Source of the DNA: Cryptomeria japonica
Lineage: Eukaryota; Streptophyta; Pinopsida; Cupressales; Cupressaceae
Direction of reading: 5' to 3'
Length of the DNA stretch: 64,000 bases
NCBI RefSeq assembly: GCF_030272615.1
Contig: NC_081413.1
Coordinates: forward strand, 553,313,136 to 553,377,135
Part shown: in pieces, positions 23,960 through 35,586 of the stretch
Layout of the letters: the number at the start of each line of letters is the position of its first letter
How positions within the stretch are numbered: position 1 is the first letter of the stretch
Position numbers and translations under genes: made by a program
Notes under the pieces: model-generated
Told to the model about the DNA's origin: nothing
What the model saw: only the letters and a program-made list of their open reading frames with translations
The model's database searches: none

Positions 23960-24412
23960 AGAGAAACAAGCGATACCTAAGAACCCCTGTATTACATTTG
24001 ACCCTAGTGATACCATTAAAGCACCCGATGTCCCTTTATAGATAGTTGCGAAGGTTAAGGACATACCTTGCCGTGGTGCTCATGTTGATCCATCTTGCAT
24101 GGTTGATGTCATCACTGAGGAGTATCTTTTCACTTTACGATTACATAAATTGATCTATGATGACACTAATGTGGTTGTGAAGTTATTTGATGGATTCTCT
24201 TGTCCTACCATTGGTTCTATCACCCTTCTTGTTGAAGTTCACACTAAACCTATGGATGTCAACTTTGTTATCATTCCTTCTTCCGAGCAATTCTGTGTAA
24301 AGTTAGGGTACCCTTGTCTATCTTCTATGAAGGCTATTTCTTCTCCAATTCACAAGTGTTTGAAATTTCCCCACAACGGAGAAATCATAACTGTTAACCA
24401 CAACTTATTTTG
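23960..24412 (+). pseudogene. Retropepsin-like (aspartic protease) domain with non-canonical active site
   Basis: In frame to 24412 the sequence reads PCRGAHVDPSCMVDVITEEYL, then VVVKLFDGFSCPTIGSITLLV, VDVNFVIIP-like text, LGYPCLSSMKAISSP and LKFPHNGEIITV. The order (active-site loop, flap with DG, Phe-x-Val strand, LG-P-L loop) is that of plant gypsy protease domains, which mature Gag. The catalytic D-S/T-G is replaced by V-D-P-S-C, so activity is doubtful even without the upstream stop at 24040. It directly follows gag, as in other gag-pro elements. The call rests on pattern, not a search. Confidence 0.55.
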
Positions 24413-24567
24413 ACCATCCGAATGAAGCCCAGGTGTTCCTATTGATTTCTTTTGACCTAAGCAATTTCAATCTCTTCCACAAAGGAGTGATGCTCTTTTC
24501 CAATCTTATAAAAAATGGAAGAAAGATATGATCTTATCCCTAAGTCAACCTAGATCTCCAACAATTG

Positions 24568-25743
24568 TATAATGGTGGGAAAATGATGAGTGATAGATCA
24601 AGAGGAAAACTAACCCTTTCCCTCAAAGAGAGATGAGAGTTTCACTATTGATTATCCTTCAAACACTTTTCACCATTACATTAGGAAGATAAGGGATAAT
24701 TCACCAGATTCAATCTCCACACAAAGATGATAGATTGAATTCGGAATGAATTAAGAATGTTATGATGATCCCTTCTTCCTTGTTTGATTTGGAAAGGAAA
24801 TTGATTGAATTATGTAGTGCAAAAGTGACAAAGAATCGATTATAACTTGAGATCTAAATATGGGATGAAGCTGTGCACCTAGATTTGGCAGTAAAATGTC
24901 GAGACGAAGTCACCCTACAAATTTGATGAAAAGTTGTCTGGACTGTGGTGAGAATGTACACGGTCCTTCGAAAAATCCGTGAAATGAAAAGGGTTTTTCC
25001 GCCTCTGCAAATGAAGCCTGAATCCGAAAGTACAGCCGTGCATCTGCAACTGACACACAAAAAAGAGAGGGAAATGTGTTGGGATTGGGGGTTTTCCTTT
25101 AGGTCAAACCCCAGTTTTGGAATTAGCCAAGTAATGAAAGAAAGTACTTGCAAGTAGATGTAAATGAAAGACTGAATTGTAAATCACCTCAAGGGAGGTT
25201 GTAGTAGCAATGTTGATAAAAATGTTTGTATGGAATTGCATGTTAGAATCAATATCCTCTTTAATGGTTGAATCCTTAACTTGAATGCAACACCTAGCCT
25301 TGAAGGGAGACTTGAAAATGCTCAATGCTGGAAAAGAATGCTTGAATGCTTGAATTCTCTTGATCACTTATAACCTTATTGAAATTCCACCTCTTGAACT
25401 TATGCCAATGAGAGAGCGAATACCCCCTTAAATACACGTTTGAAGGATTTGAATTTCGTCACGGGCTGATATCAGGGAGGTTTCCCTCTTACTGCACAAT
25501 CCACAATGCATTCTCTAGAAAGGTCCTACCCCAAAATAGGGCAGGGACAGGGGTGCCACGCCCTTGTCCTACCCCTATCTCTAGGGTAGAGTGTGGACAA
25601 AGTGATGCAGAGGCTAATGAAGAAGCCATTTTCGCAGGCCGAGCACTCTCCAGTCTTCAATCAGGCTAGAGGATTCGAGTTTGCATGTGTGAGGACCCTA
25701 ATGCAGTCGTAAATTGCTAGGGTTGCAATTTTATGACACTAAA
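24568..25743 (-). mobile_element. Nested antisense solo LTR of the same family, TSD AATTG
   Basis: The reverse complement aligns end to end with the LTRs at 18571 and 27353. AATTG flanks it at 24563-24567 and 25744-25748. Its termini have drifted from TG...CA (minus-sense start TTTAGTGTC, end CATTATA). It interrupts the host element between the protease-like segment and the proline-rich tail. No internal sequence remains, so it arose by LTR-LTR recombination after insertion. Confidence 0.9.
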
Positions 25744-26607
25744 AATTGATATCCCCATCCTTCTTGAAGTAGAAATCCTTCCCCTAACATATAGGACTAA
25801 TCTTCCTCCTAAGGAAGATCCTCAACCTATTCCTATGGATGTAACTATGTCTTCTCCTAAGAAGAAAAACAATATTTCTTCTAAGGTTAGACTTGTACCA
25901 CCTCCCCATGATGGAACTGGTCTCCTTCCTACACCTAATATTCCTCCTTTATATGACGCAGTTCCACCTCCTTGCTCTTATAGAGAGAAGAAGCCCGCCT
26001 CTCCTCTTGTCCAACCTAAAATACCTCAACCTAAACCTTCAACTATCAAAGAGGAGACTATTCCTCCTTCAACACATGTTCCTCCTCCTTCTTAGTCTTC
26101 CGCTAAGACTCGACGAAATAGTTGTGCGAGAGACAACCGACGAAGGTGTTGTGCTTGATCTTGTGAAGTTGTTCCTCAAAACATTCAATCTCCCAAGACT
26201 CCAATAGTTGACATGATTCCCTTTTCTCCTAAAGAAGATGTTCAACCTACATCTCCAAATCGTAAATTGCAAAAAGCATGTGATAGTTTTAATCCTATTC
26301 ATGTTCGTACTCCTCTTTCTATAAATCTTGATTAAGAAATGAGTGAAAATGTTATTCTTACAACTCCTAATTCTTCTGATAGTGACTGTGAATATGTTGA
26401 CATGGACAAGCATTTATCAACTAAAATTTCAAAAATCCTAATCCTCGCTCCTAGAATCGAACATAGTGACTTAGCCCATGAGCATAGTCCTTGTTTGGAT
26501 CTTGTGTTAGCTCCGTCTACTGTGCTCGATGTCGCTCCTCTAGCATGTTGCTCTCCTTCCCAAAATAGTGATCAACAATATCGAGAGGCGGATGTCATGC
26601 TAGATTA
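25744..26607 (+). pseudogene. Proline-rich C-terminal frame of the gag-pro element
   Basis: Frames 25733-26095 and 26339-26608 encode Pro/Ser/Lys-rich sequence (LPPKEDPQPIPMDVTM, PPSTHVPPPS; later NSSDSDCEYVDMDKHL) with a few stops between. No RT, RNase H or integrase motif occurs. It follows the protease-like part once the nested LTR is removed. It could be the tail of Gag-Pro or captured sequence; function unknown. Confidence 0.5.
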
Positions 26608-27337
26608 ATAATATTAGCACTAAAGATCTTCTCCTTCTCTCCTCTCTTTCTCTTTTGTGACTATTCTTCTACGTGTATCCCTGTTCTTCTATTTTTCCCT
26701 TAATGTCTACTTGTGGGCGATACAAAGCATCGAGATCTCTTTTGGTCTCTTTCATGTTGACTCAAAAAGCCATCCTCTATTCCCTTTCTGCCAAGGTAGT
26801 GTCCTTTCTTTGGGGAATGCCGATTATTATATATACATATACATATATGATATACATGAGTTATCATACAACATACTGACCCCGAGGAAAGCAAAACTAC
26901 CTTGTGTTTTGTGTTCATTATCCTCGGGTTTATTCCTTGAATGGGGGATAAAGCCTTGCGATAATGTGCTCCCTTTCTTCTCTCTCTTGAGTGTATCCTA
27001 CCTTAAAGCAATCGCTCCCGATAAGGCAAGCGCGATCACTTTAATGTGGGGGCATACACTCCGCTCATATTTTCCTTCTTCATACTTAAAGTTATTTAGT
27101 GAACTCGGCTTTGCTTTATAATTTTGGTTTCTTTTCGTGACTCATAGTGAGGGGAACCTTGCTACTTGTAGTCATGGTTTTCCTTTCTTGATCTTCCCTT
27201 TTACTTTGTCAATTGATGTCATAAGATCCTTAGTCCACTGGGGGCTTGGTGCATCTTGCCACCTTGATGTGGTATGTCTTTCAATCTTATTTCCTTGTAC
27301 TTTACCTACAGTATTGGCGTACGCTTATACTCCCGCT
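26608..27337 (+). other. 3' untranslated region of the gag-pro element
   Basis: There is no coding continuity. It contains phrases such as ATGTGGGGGCATACACTCC and a short TA/CA-rich stretch (26829-26858). It ends at the polypurine tract. Confidence 0.6.
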
Positions 27338-27352
27338 AAAGTGGGGGATAAA
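27338..27352 (+). promoter_or_regulatory. Polypurine tract of the gag-pro element
   Basis: AAAGTGGGGGATAAA lies directly before the 3' LTR start TGTAGTGTC. Confidence 0.85.
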
Positions 27353-28542
27353 TGTAGTGTCATAAATTATGACCCCTACAATTTGTGACCACATTAGGGT
27401 CTTCATGTTGGCGATTTGAATCCCCAAGCCTGATTAGAGACCCAAGACTTGCTCATCCTCAGAAACTGCACTTTTTTTGCCCTCCACATGCCTGAACCTG
27501 CTTCCTGTCCTGAGACAAGGGTAGGGCATGGGCGTGGTGCCCCTATCCCTGCCCTATTTTGGGTCTCCCTTTGTCCTATCTTTGCATTGGTCTTTGCACT
27601 TAAAGCGGGAAAAAATTGCCTGTGTCGGCCTATAAAGAAAAAATCAGTCAGTTAACCCTAATTGACGAATATATAAGTCACATTTGTCCTCTCATTTGCA
27701 TAAGTTGGATAAGCAAAGAAGTTGGAATACATGAGATCACACATTCAAGCATTCAAGAGCATTCAAGCATTCAAGCATTCCTTTCTAGCATTGAGCATTC
27801 TCAAGTCTCCCTTCAAGGCTAGGTGTTGTATTCAAGTCAAGGATTCAACCATTGAAGTGGAGATCCCTTTTAGCATTAAATTCCATACAAGTAATTCTAT
27901 CTAAAACCTCCCCTGAGGTGAATTACATTTCAGTCTTTCATTTACATTTACTTGCAAGTACTTTCTTTCATCATTTGGTTTTTTCCAAAACTGGGGTTTG
28001 ACCTGAAGGCAAACCCCCAATCCCAACCCCTTTTCCTCTCTTTTTTGTGTGTAGGTTACAGGTGCGCAACTGTGTTTACAGATTCAGACTCCATTTGCAG
28101 AGGCCGAAAAACCCTTTTCATTTCATAGATTTTTAGGAGGACTGTGTGCACTTTCAGCACGGTCTCGACAACTTTTTCTCAAATTCGCAGGGCGGCTTCG
28201 TCTTGACATATCATAATCAGATCCAGGTGCACAACTTCATCCCACGCTTCTATTTCAAGTTATAATCAGTTCTTTGCTACTTTTACACTTAGTCTCAAAA
28301 CATATAATTTAACCATTTTCCATTCTAAAAGAGGGGTTAGCTTGTCATTTTAACACCATTAGCAATTAATTTACTATTCAATCTCTTTCCTAAGAGATTG
28401 GATCTAGTGAATTCCCCCCTCTCTTAATGTAATGTGGATAAAGTGTTTGAAGGAAAATCCACAGTGAAACTTTCATCTCTCCTCGAAGGGAAGAAAAGAT
28501 TTCCTCTTTACCTCTCCATCATTCACTTTTCCCCACATAATA
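27353..28542 (+). repeat. 3' LTR of the gag-pro element
   Basis: It is 1,190 bp and aligns with 18571-19738. The TATA box AATATATAAG is at 27668-27677, and the GCATTCAA run is longer here than in the 5' LTR. The last bases are ACATAATA against ACATCACA in the 5' LTR, a terminal mutation, after which the target duplication GTAAG follows. Confidence 0.92.
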
Positions 28543-28547
28543 GTAAG

Positions 28548-30843
28548 GTGCCCATAATCCTACAAGATTTGCATGCAAATAGGAGTGAGATTCTATTGAA
28601 AAAGTTTTAAGGAATAATTTCTCAAGCACATTAGGGAATGCATAGCCTATCAACTGATTAAAGAAGAGTATGCATTTCCTAAATGTGTACTTCAACCATT
28701 ACCTATTCTTGATTCAAGAATATGTAAGTGTTTTCATGGAATTAACTATCAATCTTCTTGAGATAGATGAATACACATACACAATAAACAAGTGGATTGA
28801 ATGATACTTGAGAAAACATTGTCTGGGTTAACGAATAAGATGGATTAAGAGGTTCCATTATGAATAATTTTGTTCTAATATTATTTAGATGTCTCCAATC
28901 ACAAAATTATATACTTATTTAAATTTGTAATTGCTTGAGGGAAATCAACTTTGGGAATAAAATCCTTTTAATGTCCCTTATTTAAATTATTTAATTTGAG
29001 AGTATTTGAGTCACTTTCTTACTTTGGGTAGGATTTCAAGATTTCTCATGCTATCATGACCTTCTCCATCCCTCACTTCCTTAGTTTCGATCCTTTTCCT
29101 TTTTCAAAATTTTGAGATTTCTTTTACCTTGGCATCCTCTTGATTTTTTGTTCCCCAAAACCTTATTTTTTCTTACCCATAAAAATGGACTTTCCCATGC
29201 TAGCATCTCTTGTCCTTCATTTCCCTCAGGTCTCAATTCTTCAATTCCCCATGTTTCAGGTGCCATACCTTTTCCCTTTTTATCTAGTGGGTGTTTGGGG
29301 TTCCATTTATTTTCTTGCGCTCCCTCCAATTGATCACCTTGATCCTTATACCTCATGCTATCAAATATCTCAAATCGTGCATACAAATTTATAACTATTT
29401 CCATTCAAAAAAATATTGAACAATAATCTCTTCATATAACACATTTTTATTATTAAGTAAAACTTATAAAATTTATGCATGCAAATTTGAATCCATTTAA
29501 ATATCTAGACAATCACAAATCTAATAGACACCAAATTTGTAACCAAAATAATAAAATATCACAAATAAGCACAACTGTAAATTTAAAAAATATAATAGTT
29601 AAGGAAGGCATCTGAGCGTTGCATCAAATAAACACAGGTACAATCAAATAAAAAGTTATGACCTCTCACATAAAAAAATGTAAGGGCATCTATTATGCAT
29701 AAGAGGGTTGTAAGAAGGAGTTGCATTTGTTGATCAACTTATGACACATGTTATGATAGATCACAAGACAACTTTCAATGTAGACAATAGAACTAAAATA
29801 GATCATACAAATTGGTAAGTGGATTATGATGAGATTATGGTAGGTGGAAAGAATATGCTATTTTAGCACATGGACTCATCTTGGGATTTGAGCATTATAT
29901 TTTTACTAGGAAATCAGGTGCCATATTTTCGATGATTTTAACCCATGGGTTCCTAATTATCATTTGATGGTTTCATGTTGTTGTGACCCATTTTCTTGTG
30001 AAATATAAAAGTCTAATGATTAATATTTAAAATAATAATATTTTTTTTTAATTGTTAAAATTAATAAATAATGACAATAATAAAAAATTAAAACGATTTT
30101 ACTTGTTTTAAAATAAAATAAAGTATGTAAAAAAAGAATATTTTAAATAATAGATTGGCTTAAATAAATCTATTTTATTTGTTGGTTTAATTTAAAGTGG
30201 ATAATATAAAATAATTTAAGTAATAATTTTTTCTTGTTTTTTTTTTGTTATTATCAATTTTAACACTTGTTCTTATTTTAATTTTTTTAATCTTTGATGT
30301 ATATTTAAAAACGTGTCTCCTATTTAATAAGTTTAAATCACTTGATTTAAAACTGTCTATACCTTTCTATCCTTATGCCTATGGACATAACTTATTTTAT
30401 TGTAATAGTTTACATATATCTCGATTTTTTATAACCATTTTGAAAAAAAAAAGATAAAGCAAATAAATAATAAGGGAAAAATAGAAAAATAAAAAAAGAA
30501 CTACTGTGAGTTAAATGGGGGAGAGGTACAAAGTATTGATAATAAAAAAGGGAAGAGGTTTTTCCTAAAATTTGATTTTTGAAATTAAATTTATAATTGA
30601 ATGTAAAATTTGAATTAATTTTTGAATCTAAATATAGAATTTAGTTTTTGAATCTAACATAGTTGTAATAGTGATGTTTCTATTTTCATCCTTTTAAATC
30701 ATAAGGAATAATAAGGAAATCTTATTATTTTATTTAAATTTGAGCTAATGAAAAATCTTATATAGATGAGTAAATTAATAATAGTTTAATAATACTTATT
30801 AAAAAAAAAATAGTTTAATAATAAGTAGAATGCCACCATAAAA
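28548..30843. other. AT-rich spacer; 29030-29400 and 29640-30020 are members of diverged repeats
   Basis: 29030-29400 parallels 8740-9240. 29640-30020 (CTCACATAAAAAAATGTAAGGGCATCTATTATG..., GATTATGGTAGGTGGAAAGAATATGCTATTTTAGC...) parallels 36885-37190. The latter pair brackets the decayed copia pol and could be its two LTRs. 30020-30840 is A/T-rich with short runs and no signal. Confidence 0.45.
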
Positions 30844-31018
30844 TTTCAGATTAAAAGTATTACTCACAAGAGAGCATGTGCTTAAGTTAATCAATTAATA
30901 AATTATTAAAATGAAAAATAATTTAATGAATTTCAGATTAAAAGTATTACTCACAAGAGAGCATGTGCTTAAGTTAATCAATTAATAAATTTATTAAAAT
31001 GAAAAATAATTTAATGAA
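30844..31018. repeat. 87-bp tandem duplication
   Basis: 30844-30930 (TTTCAGATTAAAAGTATTAC...) is repeated almost exactly at 30931-31018, with one extra base. The near-identity shows a recent local event in otherwise old sequence. Confidence 0.95.
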
Positions 31019-31449
31019 TAAATGTTTCCTTAAGTGGGTAGTAGTTAAAGTGGAATTATTTGTGGGAAAGGGTGTTAATGTAAGGAATCTATTTCATTTG
31101 GATGCATGCATAATTTAGTTCAACAATTATTTTTATCAAAAGATATTACAAAATCTACATCTTTATTATTAGAAGAAATAGAAAAGAGGAATGTTGCATC
31201 TTCTTTTTATAACTGTGATTTTTGGGTACCTAGGAATTCCCTTGCTTTATAGACCTTTATATATGTATATAGAAAATGATGTTACAACACTAGAGAATGG
31301 TCCACATAGGCAAGAAGGGTTTAAGGACCTTTAAAAATAAAAAAATATTGTAGAGGTTTTAAATGATTATGTTCTTGAATTTGATTTTTAAAAATATAGC
31401 ATATTTAAAAATAAGTCCACTTTAGTTTTAATTAAGTTTTCACAAATAT

Positions 31450-31735
31450 TCTAGAGTGTTGGATCTAATTTGTTCTAGTTTTTTTTGGTCATGTAAACAT
31501 TCTTTTGATTTAAAAAAAAATGTATTATGTATCTTTCATATATGACTATTTTAGAAGGATATGAGTATATTTTCTTAGAAGTACCTATGAAGTATTTAGT
31601 AATTATAGGAAGTTTAAGGTAGTTGTAAGAGATTAGACTTGTATAAAGATTAAAGTTTTATAAAATTGATAATGGTGGTGAACTTTGCTTAATAAATTTG
31701 ATAGATTTTGTAAGCAGCATATGATAGAGATGTTG
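31450..31735 (+). pseudogene. Copia integrase, N-side part of the catalytic core
   Basis: In shifting frames the sequence keeps the order of the copia integrase core: an LDLI-like start, VFSNYRKFK (YFLRSTYEVFSNYRKFKV), DNGGE (second catalytic Asp), and FDRFCKQHMIER just before the interruption at 31731. Integrase joins the cDNA to the host chromosome. Multiple stops and shifts show long decay. The frame resumes at 33732 after an inserted copia element. Confidence 0.7.
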
Positions 31736-32091
31736 GAAGGTTGATTAGAATGAGCTTCTTATGTGTTGTCATTGATGTCAACATGATTTGGTTTTGATGT
31801 CAACATGCTTTGGTTGTCATTACTGATTGATTTGTGTAAGTGTTGAGTTTTATGTGCAGTTGTGCCGAGTGATTTGCTCTGCATATCTTCTATATTGTAT
31901 ATTTGTTCCTGCGGTTTGGATATGTTGTTAAACTATGTTTGGAGATGTTATATTCTAGATTTTATGATCTATATTGATGCAATGAGGAAGTTGAGTTTAC
32001 CAGTATTATTTGATAGTGTTTCCGTGTGAAATGCATGCTTCTCATTTTTCTGCATTATGGTTTTTGACATTGCGGTTTTGGAGTTAACTTG

Positions 32092-32240
32092 ATTATGTGC
32101 CTACAAAGGAACATATTGTCAATATATTTACTAAAGCTCTTGCTCAAGATAATTTTAAGTATCTTTAGGAGAAATTGGGGGTTATTGCCCCTCCTTTTTT
32201 GAACTAAATGCATATAGAGATGCATTAGTCTAGTGAACTT
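32092..32240 (+). pseudogene. C-terminal tail of copia pol inside the deleted element
   Basis: In frame: VPTKEHIVNIFTKALAQDNF, then KYL, a stop, EKLGVIAP. This is the conserved end of copia RNase H (normally ...Q-x-AD-I-x-TK-x-L). All upstream domains are missing. The 3' UTR and the polypurine tract AAAGGGGGAGAT (32489-32500) follow. Confidence 0.8.
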
Positions 32241-32500
32241 GATGAACATTACTGTTCTGGATGAATGACTTGGTGCTACTTCTTAGGGGTAGCTTGGTGC
32301 AGTTGTAAGTTAATGAAGAGTTGAACAAAATGAGATAAAAGTTTTTCTATTTGAGTCTTTGTCCTTGATGACAAAGGAGGAGATAATGAGATCTTTTGAT
32401 GTCTGGCAAAGTGAAGAGTATATGCAATGGACCAGTTTCTTGATTATGGTATGGGAGTTGTTGTTGTTGATGTGTTGTCATCAATGACAAAGGGGGAGAT

Positions 32501-33731
32501 TGTTGCAAGGTTGATCAGAATGAGTTTCTTATGTGTCATCATTGATGTCAACATGCTTTGATTCTCATTAGTTACTAATTGGTGTAAGTGATGCTAATTT
32601 TTTTGTACAATTATGTTGACTGATTTGCTCCACATATCTTCTACGTTGTATATCTATTCTTACGTTTTGGATATGTTGTTAAGCTATGTTTGGAGATGTT
32701 ATTTTATAGATTTGATGCTCCAAATTACTACAACGAGGAAGTTGAGTTTACCAGTATATTTGACAGTGTTTCTGTGTGAAATTCATGCTCTGCATTTCTC
32801 CACGTTGTGGTTTTTGACATTGCAGTTTTGGAGTTAAGCTGATAATGTCCTTAGCTTCATTGTATTTAGTTGGGACGTGTTATTGGGATTCATAAGCATG
32901 ATCTTCAAGTTTGATAGTGTTTACTCTCGGTTTCGCCGACCTCGGGTATCTACACTTCATATTGTTGCTCCAATGATTATGGATCATTGTATAATGTGTT
33001 TGATGATTATTTTGGTCTTAATTAAGATGTGTTGTAGTCGACTTTATATTTTTTCCATCACATAAATGTTTAGTGCTGACCTAATTTGAGTTGTGTTTGG
33101 TTAGTTGTTTAGCCGACCTTGGGAGACTTTGCATACATGAGGATGATATATATAGTGATGCTTGGGTGTTGTGGATGAGATGTATGGGTGAAAGAAAGTG
33201 AAATGTGATGAAGGTGTATGAAAGATGATCTATCTTATTGACTATTTTATGGTTGATGTTGAGTTTTTGAAAAGTGTTGAGTAGTGTGAGATTTCATGTG
33301 TTAGCTAGCGGAAACAGTGAGCTGAAAGTATCTAAATATCTTGCGATTGCAGAAGTGCATCAGTGTTGATTCTTTCTCTTTTATCATTCTTCATTTTGGT
33401 GGTGAGCCTCTTCTTTATTTCTCTTGGGTAGTGAGCCTTTGACTTGACGAGTCTTTCTTTGCAAAAATCACCTTAATTGATGTCACCCTAATTGGTGTTT
33501 ATATCTTGAGAATTTATTCTCTGTGGTTTTTCCCCTAACAGGGTTTTACACATAAAATCTGGTGTCTCATTGTGCATGGTGTGTTCTAATGTTTCATGTT
33601 CATATCTTTTCTGTGGATTATGTGTTAAAGTTAAAGTTGTTGTAGATCTGATATGGGAAATAGTTTTTAAAATTTTTATACAACTGATTCACTCTCCCTT
33701 TTAGTTGTCTTGTGCATTAGTATATTCAACA
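32501..33731 (+). repeat. 3' LTR of the deleted copia element
   Basis: It begins TGTTGCAAGG right after the polypurine tract. The first 365 bp align with 31731-32096 at roughly 85% identity. A candidate end-of-LTR motif GATTCACTCTCCC lies about 50 bp before the CAACA terminus. Confidence 0.88.
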
Positions 33732-34240
33732 AGAGAGACATAAGATAATTTCATATACCCTTTAATATAATGGATTTGTTGAGAGAATAAATAGAACAAC
33801 GAGGGAGGAGGCTAGGAGTTTACTTAATGGAGTTGACTTGGAATAGAAATTCTAGGAAAAAATAGTTGCTATGCATTGTTATATGATTAATATGTCTGTT
33901 ACGTAAAATCTTATGGAGAGGACTCTCATGGAGGCTTGGTCGGGTGAAATAACCTCATTACAAAATCTTCTTTGTTTTTAATTTCAAGGCATATGATCAT
34001 GTGCCTAAGGAGAAGCAAGAAAAGTTAGAGAAAAATGTAGTTAAGTGTACCTTTATCAACTATGATGTTGGTATGAAAGGGTAAAAACTTTGAGACCCTA
34101 TCTTTGAGATATTTTTGGGTGAAAAATTTCTTATTTTTAGAGCAACTAAGCTTCTCATATAGTTTTATAGTTGGAAGAGGATAAGAAGAAATATGGGGTC
34201 CAAACACCTCCAAAGAATAATAAATTAGAAGCATAAGCTC
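33732..34240 (+). pseudogene. Copia integrase, C-side part of the catalytic core
   Basis: After one copy of AGAGA the integrase continues: IISYTL, stop, YNGFVERINRTTREEARSLL, then EKIVAMHCYMINMS. This corresponds to the copia P-Y-T-P-Q-Q-N-G-V-x-E-R-x-N-R-T block that includes the catalytic Glu. It is in frame with FCKQHMIER at 31735 if the inserted element and one duplication copy are removed. Stops at about 33764 and further on show decay. Confidence 0.8.
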
Positions 34241-34639
34241 ATGAATGACCTAAAGAGGAGGAAAAAGGTAACTTAGATAATTTAGAATAGGAGGTCAAAA
34301 ATTCACCCTAGCTCTTGAGAAGGTCCAATTTGCATGGACAACAATGAAGATATTTTTTTGTTGCTTTGATTACTAGTTCATAGATGAGCCTAGAACCATG
34401 AAAGAGACATTGAGTATGCATAATTTTGAGTCGTATAAAGTGGGTATGAATGAGTATACCATTGTATTTATAAAAATTATACATGTGAATTAGTAACTTT
34501 GCTTGATGGATGTACTCATGGGTATTTAAGAGAAATATTAGGTTTGATAGTAGTATTGAGAAGTACAATGCTAAACTAGTTACAAAGGGATATTATTAGG
34601 TTGAGGATATTGATTATGGTGATTCTCTAGATGCTTAGA

Positions 34640-35586
34640 TGATATCAATTTAGCTCTTAGTATCTACTATATTCACCTTATACTTGAGATTAAGTAGATG
34701 GATAAAAAGTCTGAGATTGAGTAGACGGATGAAAAGTCATTTTTTCTTCATGGTGATTTGAAGGAAGAGAACTACATGACATAGCCAAAACATTATAGAG
34801 AAAGAGGTAAATAATCTTTTGTTTGTAAGTAAAGAATATTTATATGACCTCAAATAATCTCATAGGATGTGGCCCCATAAGTTTTCTTTCTTTGTATTGG
34901 GATTATGGTTTTGAACATCCAAATTGGATCGTTACATATATTATAAAATAGACAATAATAAATTCCTTGTTATCATATTATTTGCTTTAAGATTTTCTAG
35001 TAACAATAATGTTGTGATTTATAATTTGATGTATTGAATTCCATCATAATTTGAAATGGAGGGCTCAGGGGCTTAAAAATATATCTTCGATATGGAGTTC
35101 AAAAGAGAGAGAGTGAAAAATACTCGAGTTGCATTAGAGTAAGCATGTGATTTCTATGTTGGAGATATTAGGCATGGGAACTTGCAAATCATTTGTGTTC
35201 CTATATTAGTGGGAACTAATTTATCTATAAATAAATTTCCAAATTCACCAAGTGAGATAGATATGACATTTCTTGAGTGCCTTGTGCTAGTGCTTTTGGC
35301 AAATTGATGTATTCCATGGTCTATACTAGACAAACATTTCCTAAGAAACCAAAGTTCTTATTAATTTTATAGCTTTGGATGATGTCATTAGGATACAATT
35401 ATATAGTATTTAGATGTTATTTTGGTACCTATCAGTACACTACTTTTTATCATGATTATTCTATAGGGGACTGAAACTCAATGAATGCTCATGAGTTTAT
35501 AGATTTATATTGGACAAGTGAAATTGGCAATAGGAAATCCACCACCAGTTACACTTTAATTTATTTAGTAGTAGTTATTAGCTGGT
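34640..35586 (+). pseudogene. Copia reverse transcriptase and start of RNase H
   Basis: Recognisable RT blocks are FLHGDLKEENYM (34743 onward; family FLHGDLEEEIYM), LYDLKQSHRMW (near 34835) and LDRYIYYKIDNNKFLVIIL (near 34930). The YVDD catalytic block is replaced by FALRF. Further on are SAFGKLMYSMVYTRQT (near 35290) and GNRKSTTSYTLIYLVVVISW (35530-35586), the copia RNase H entry. Frames shift often. RT copies the element RNA into DNA; this copy is dead. It is interrupted at 35587 by an LTR-like insertion. Confidence 0.75.

Larger units (their letters stand above)
18571..28542 (+). mobile_element. Complete LTR-to-LTR non-autonomous (gag-pro only) retrotransposon, TSD GTAAG
   Basis: The 5' LTR (18571-19738) and 3' LTR (27353-28542) are flanked by GTAAG at 18566-18570 and 28543-28547. 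A polypurine tract (27338-27352) precedes the 3' LTR and a TGG-initial primer-binding site (19742-19757) follows the 5' LTR. The 7.6-kb interior holds a broken gag, a zinc-knuckle-like motif, a retropepsin-like segment and a proline-rich tail, but no reverse transcriptase, RNase H or integrase. The element therefore depended on another element's enzymes. Gag and protease style suggest Ty3/gypsy ancestry (inference). The LTRs differ by several to about ten per cent in the first 300 bp, so the insertion is old. An antisense solo LTR of the same family sits inside (24568-25743). Confidence 0.9.
31731..33731 (+). mobile_element. Internally deleted copia element, TSD AGAGA
   Basis: AGAGA occurs at 31726-31730 and 33732-33736. 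The element starts TGTTGGAAGG and ends TTCAACA, giving TGTTG/CAACA terminal inverted repeats. It consists of the first 365 bp or so of the 5' LTR (31731-32096), a 404-bp internal piece, and a complete 3' LTR (32501-33731, 1,231 bp). The 5' LTR jumps straight from GAGTTAACTTGAT to the C-terminal end of pol, so the rest of the 5' LTR, gag, protease, integrase and most of RT are deleted. Insertion is in the integrase frame of another copia element. Confidence 0.92.

Noticed and set aside
26829..26858. AT/ACAT microsatellite as a regulatory element
   Set aside because: A short TA/CA run in the element's 3' UTR, with nothing further to support a function.
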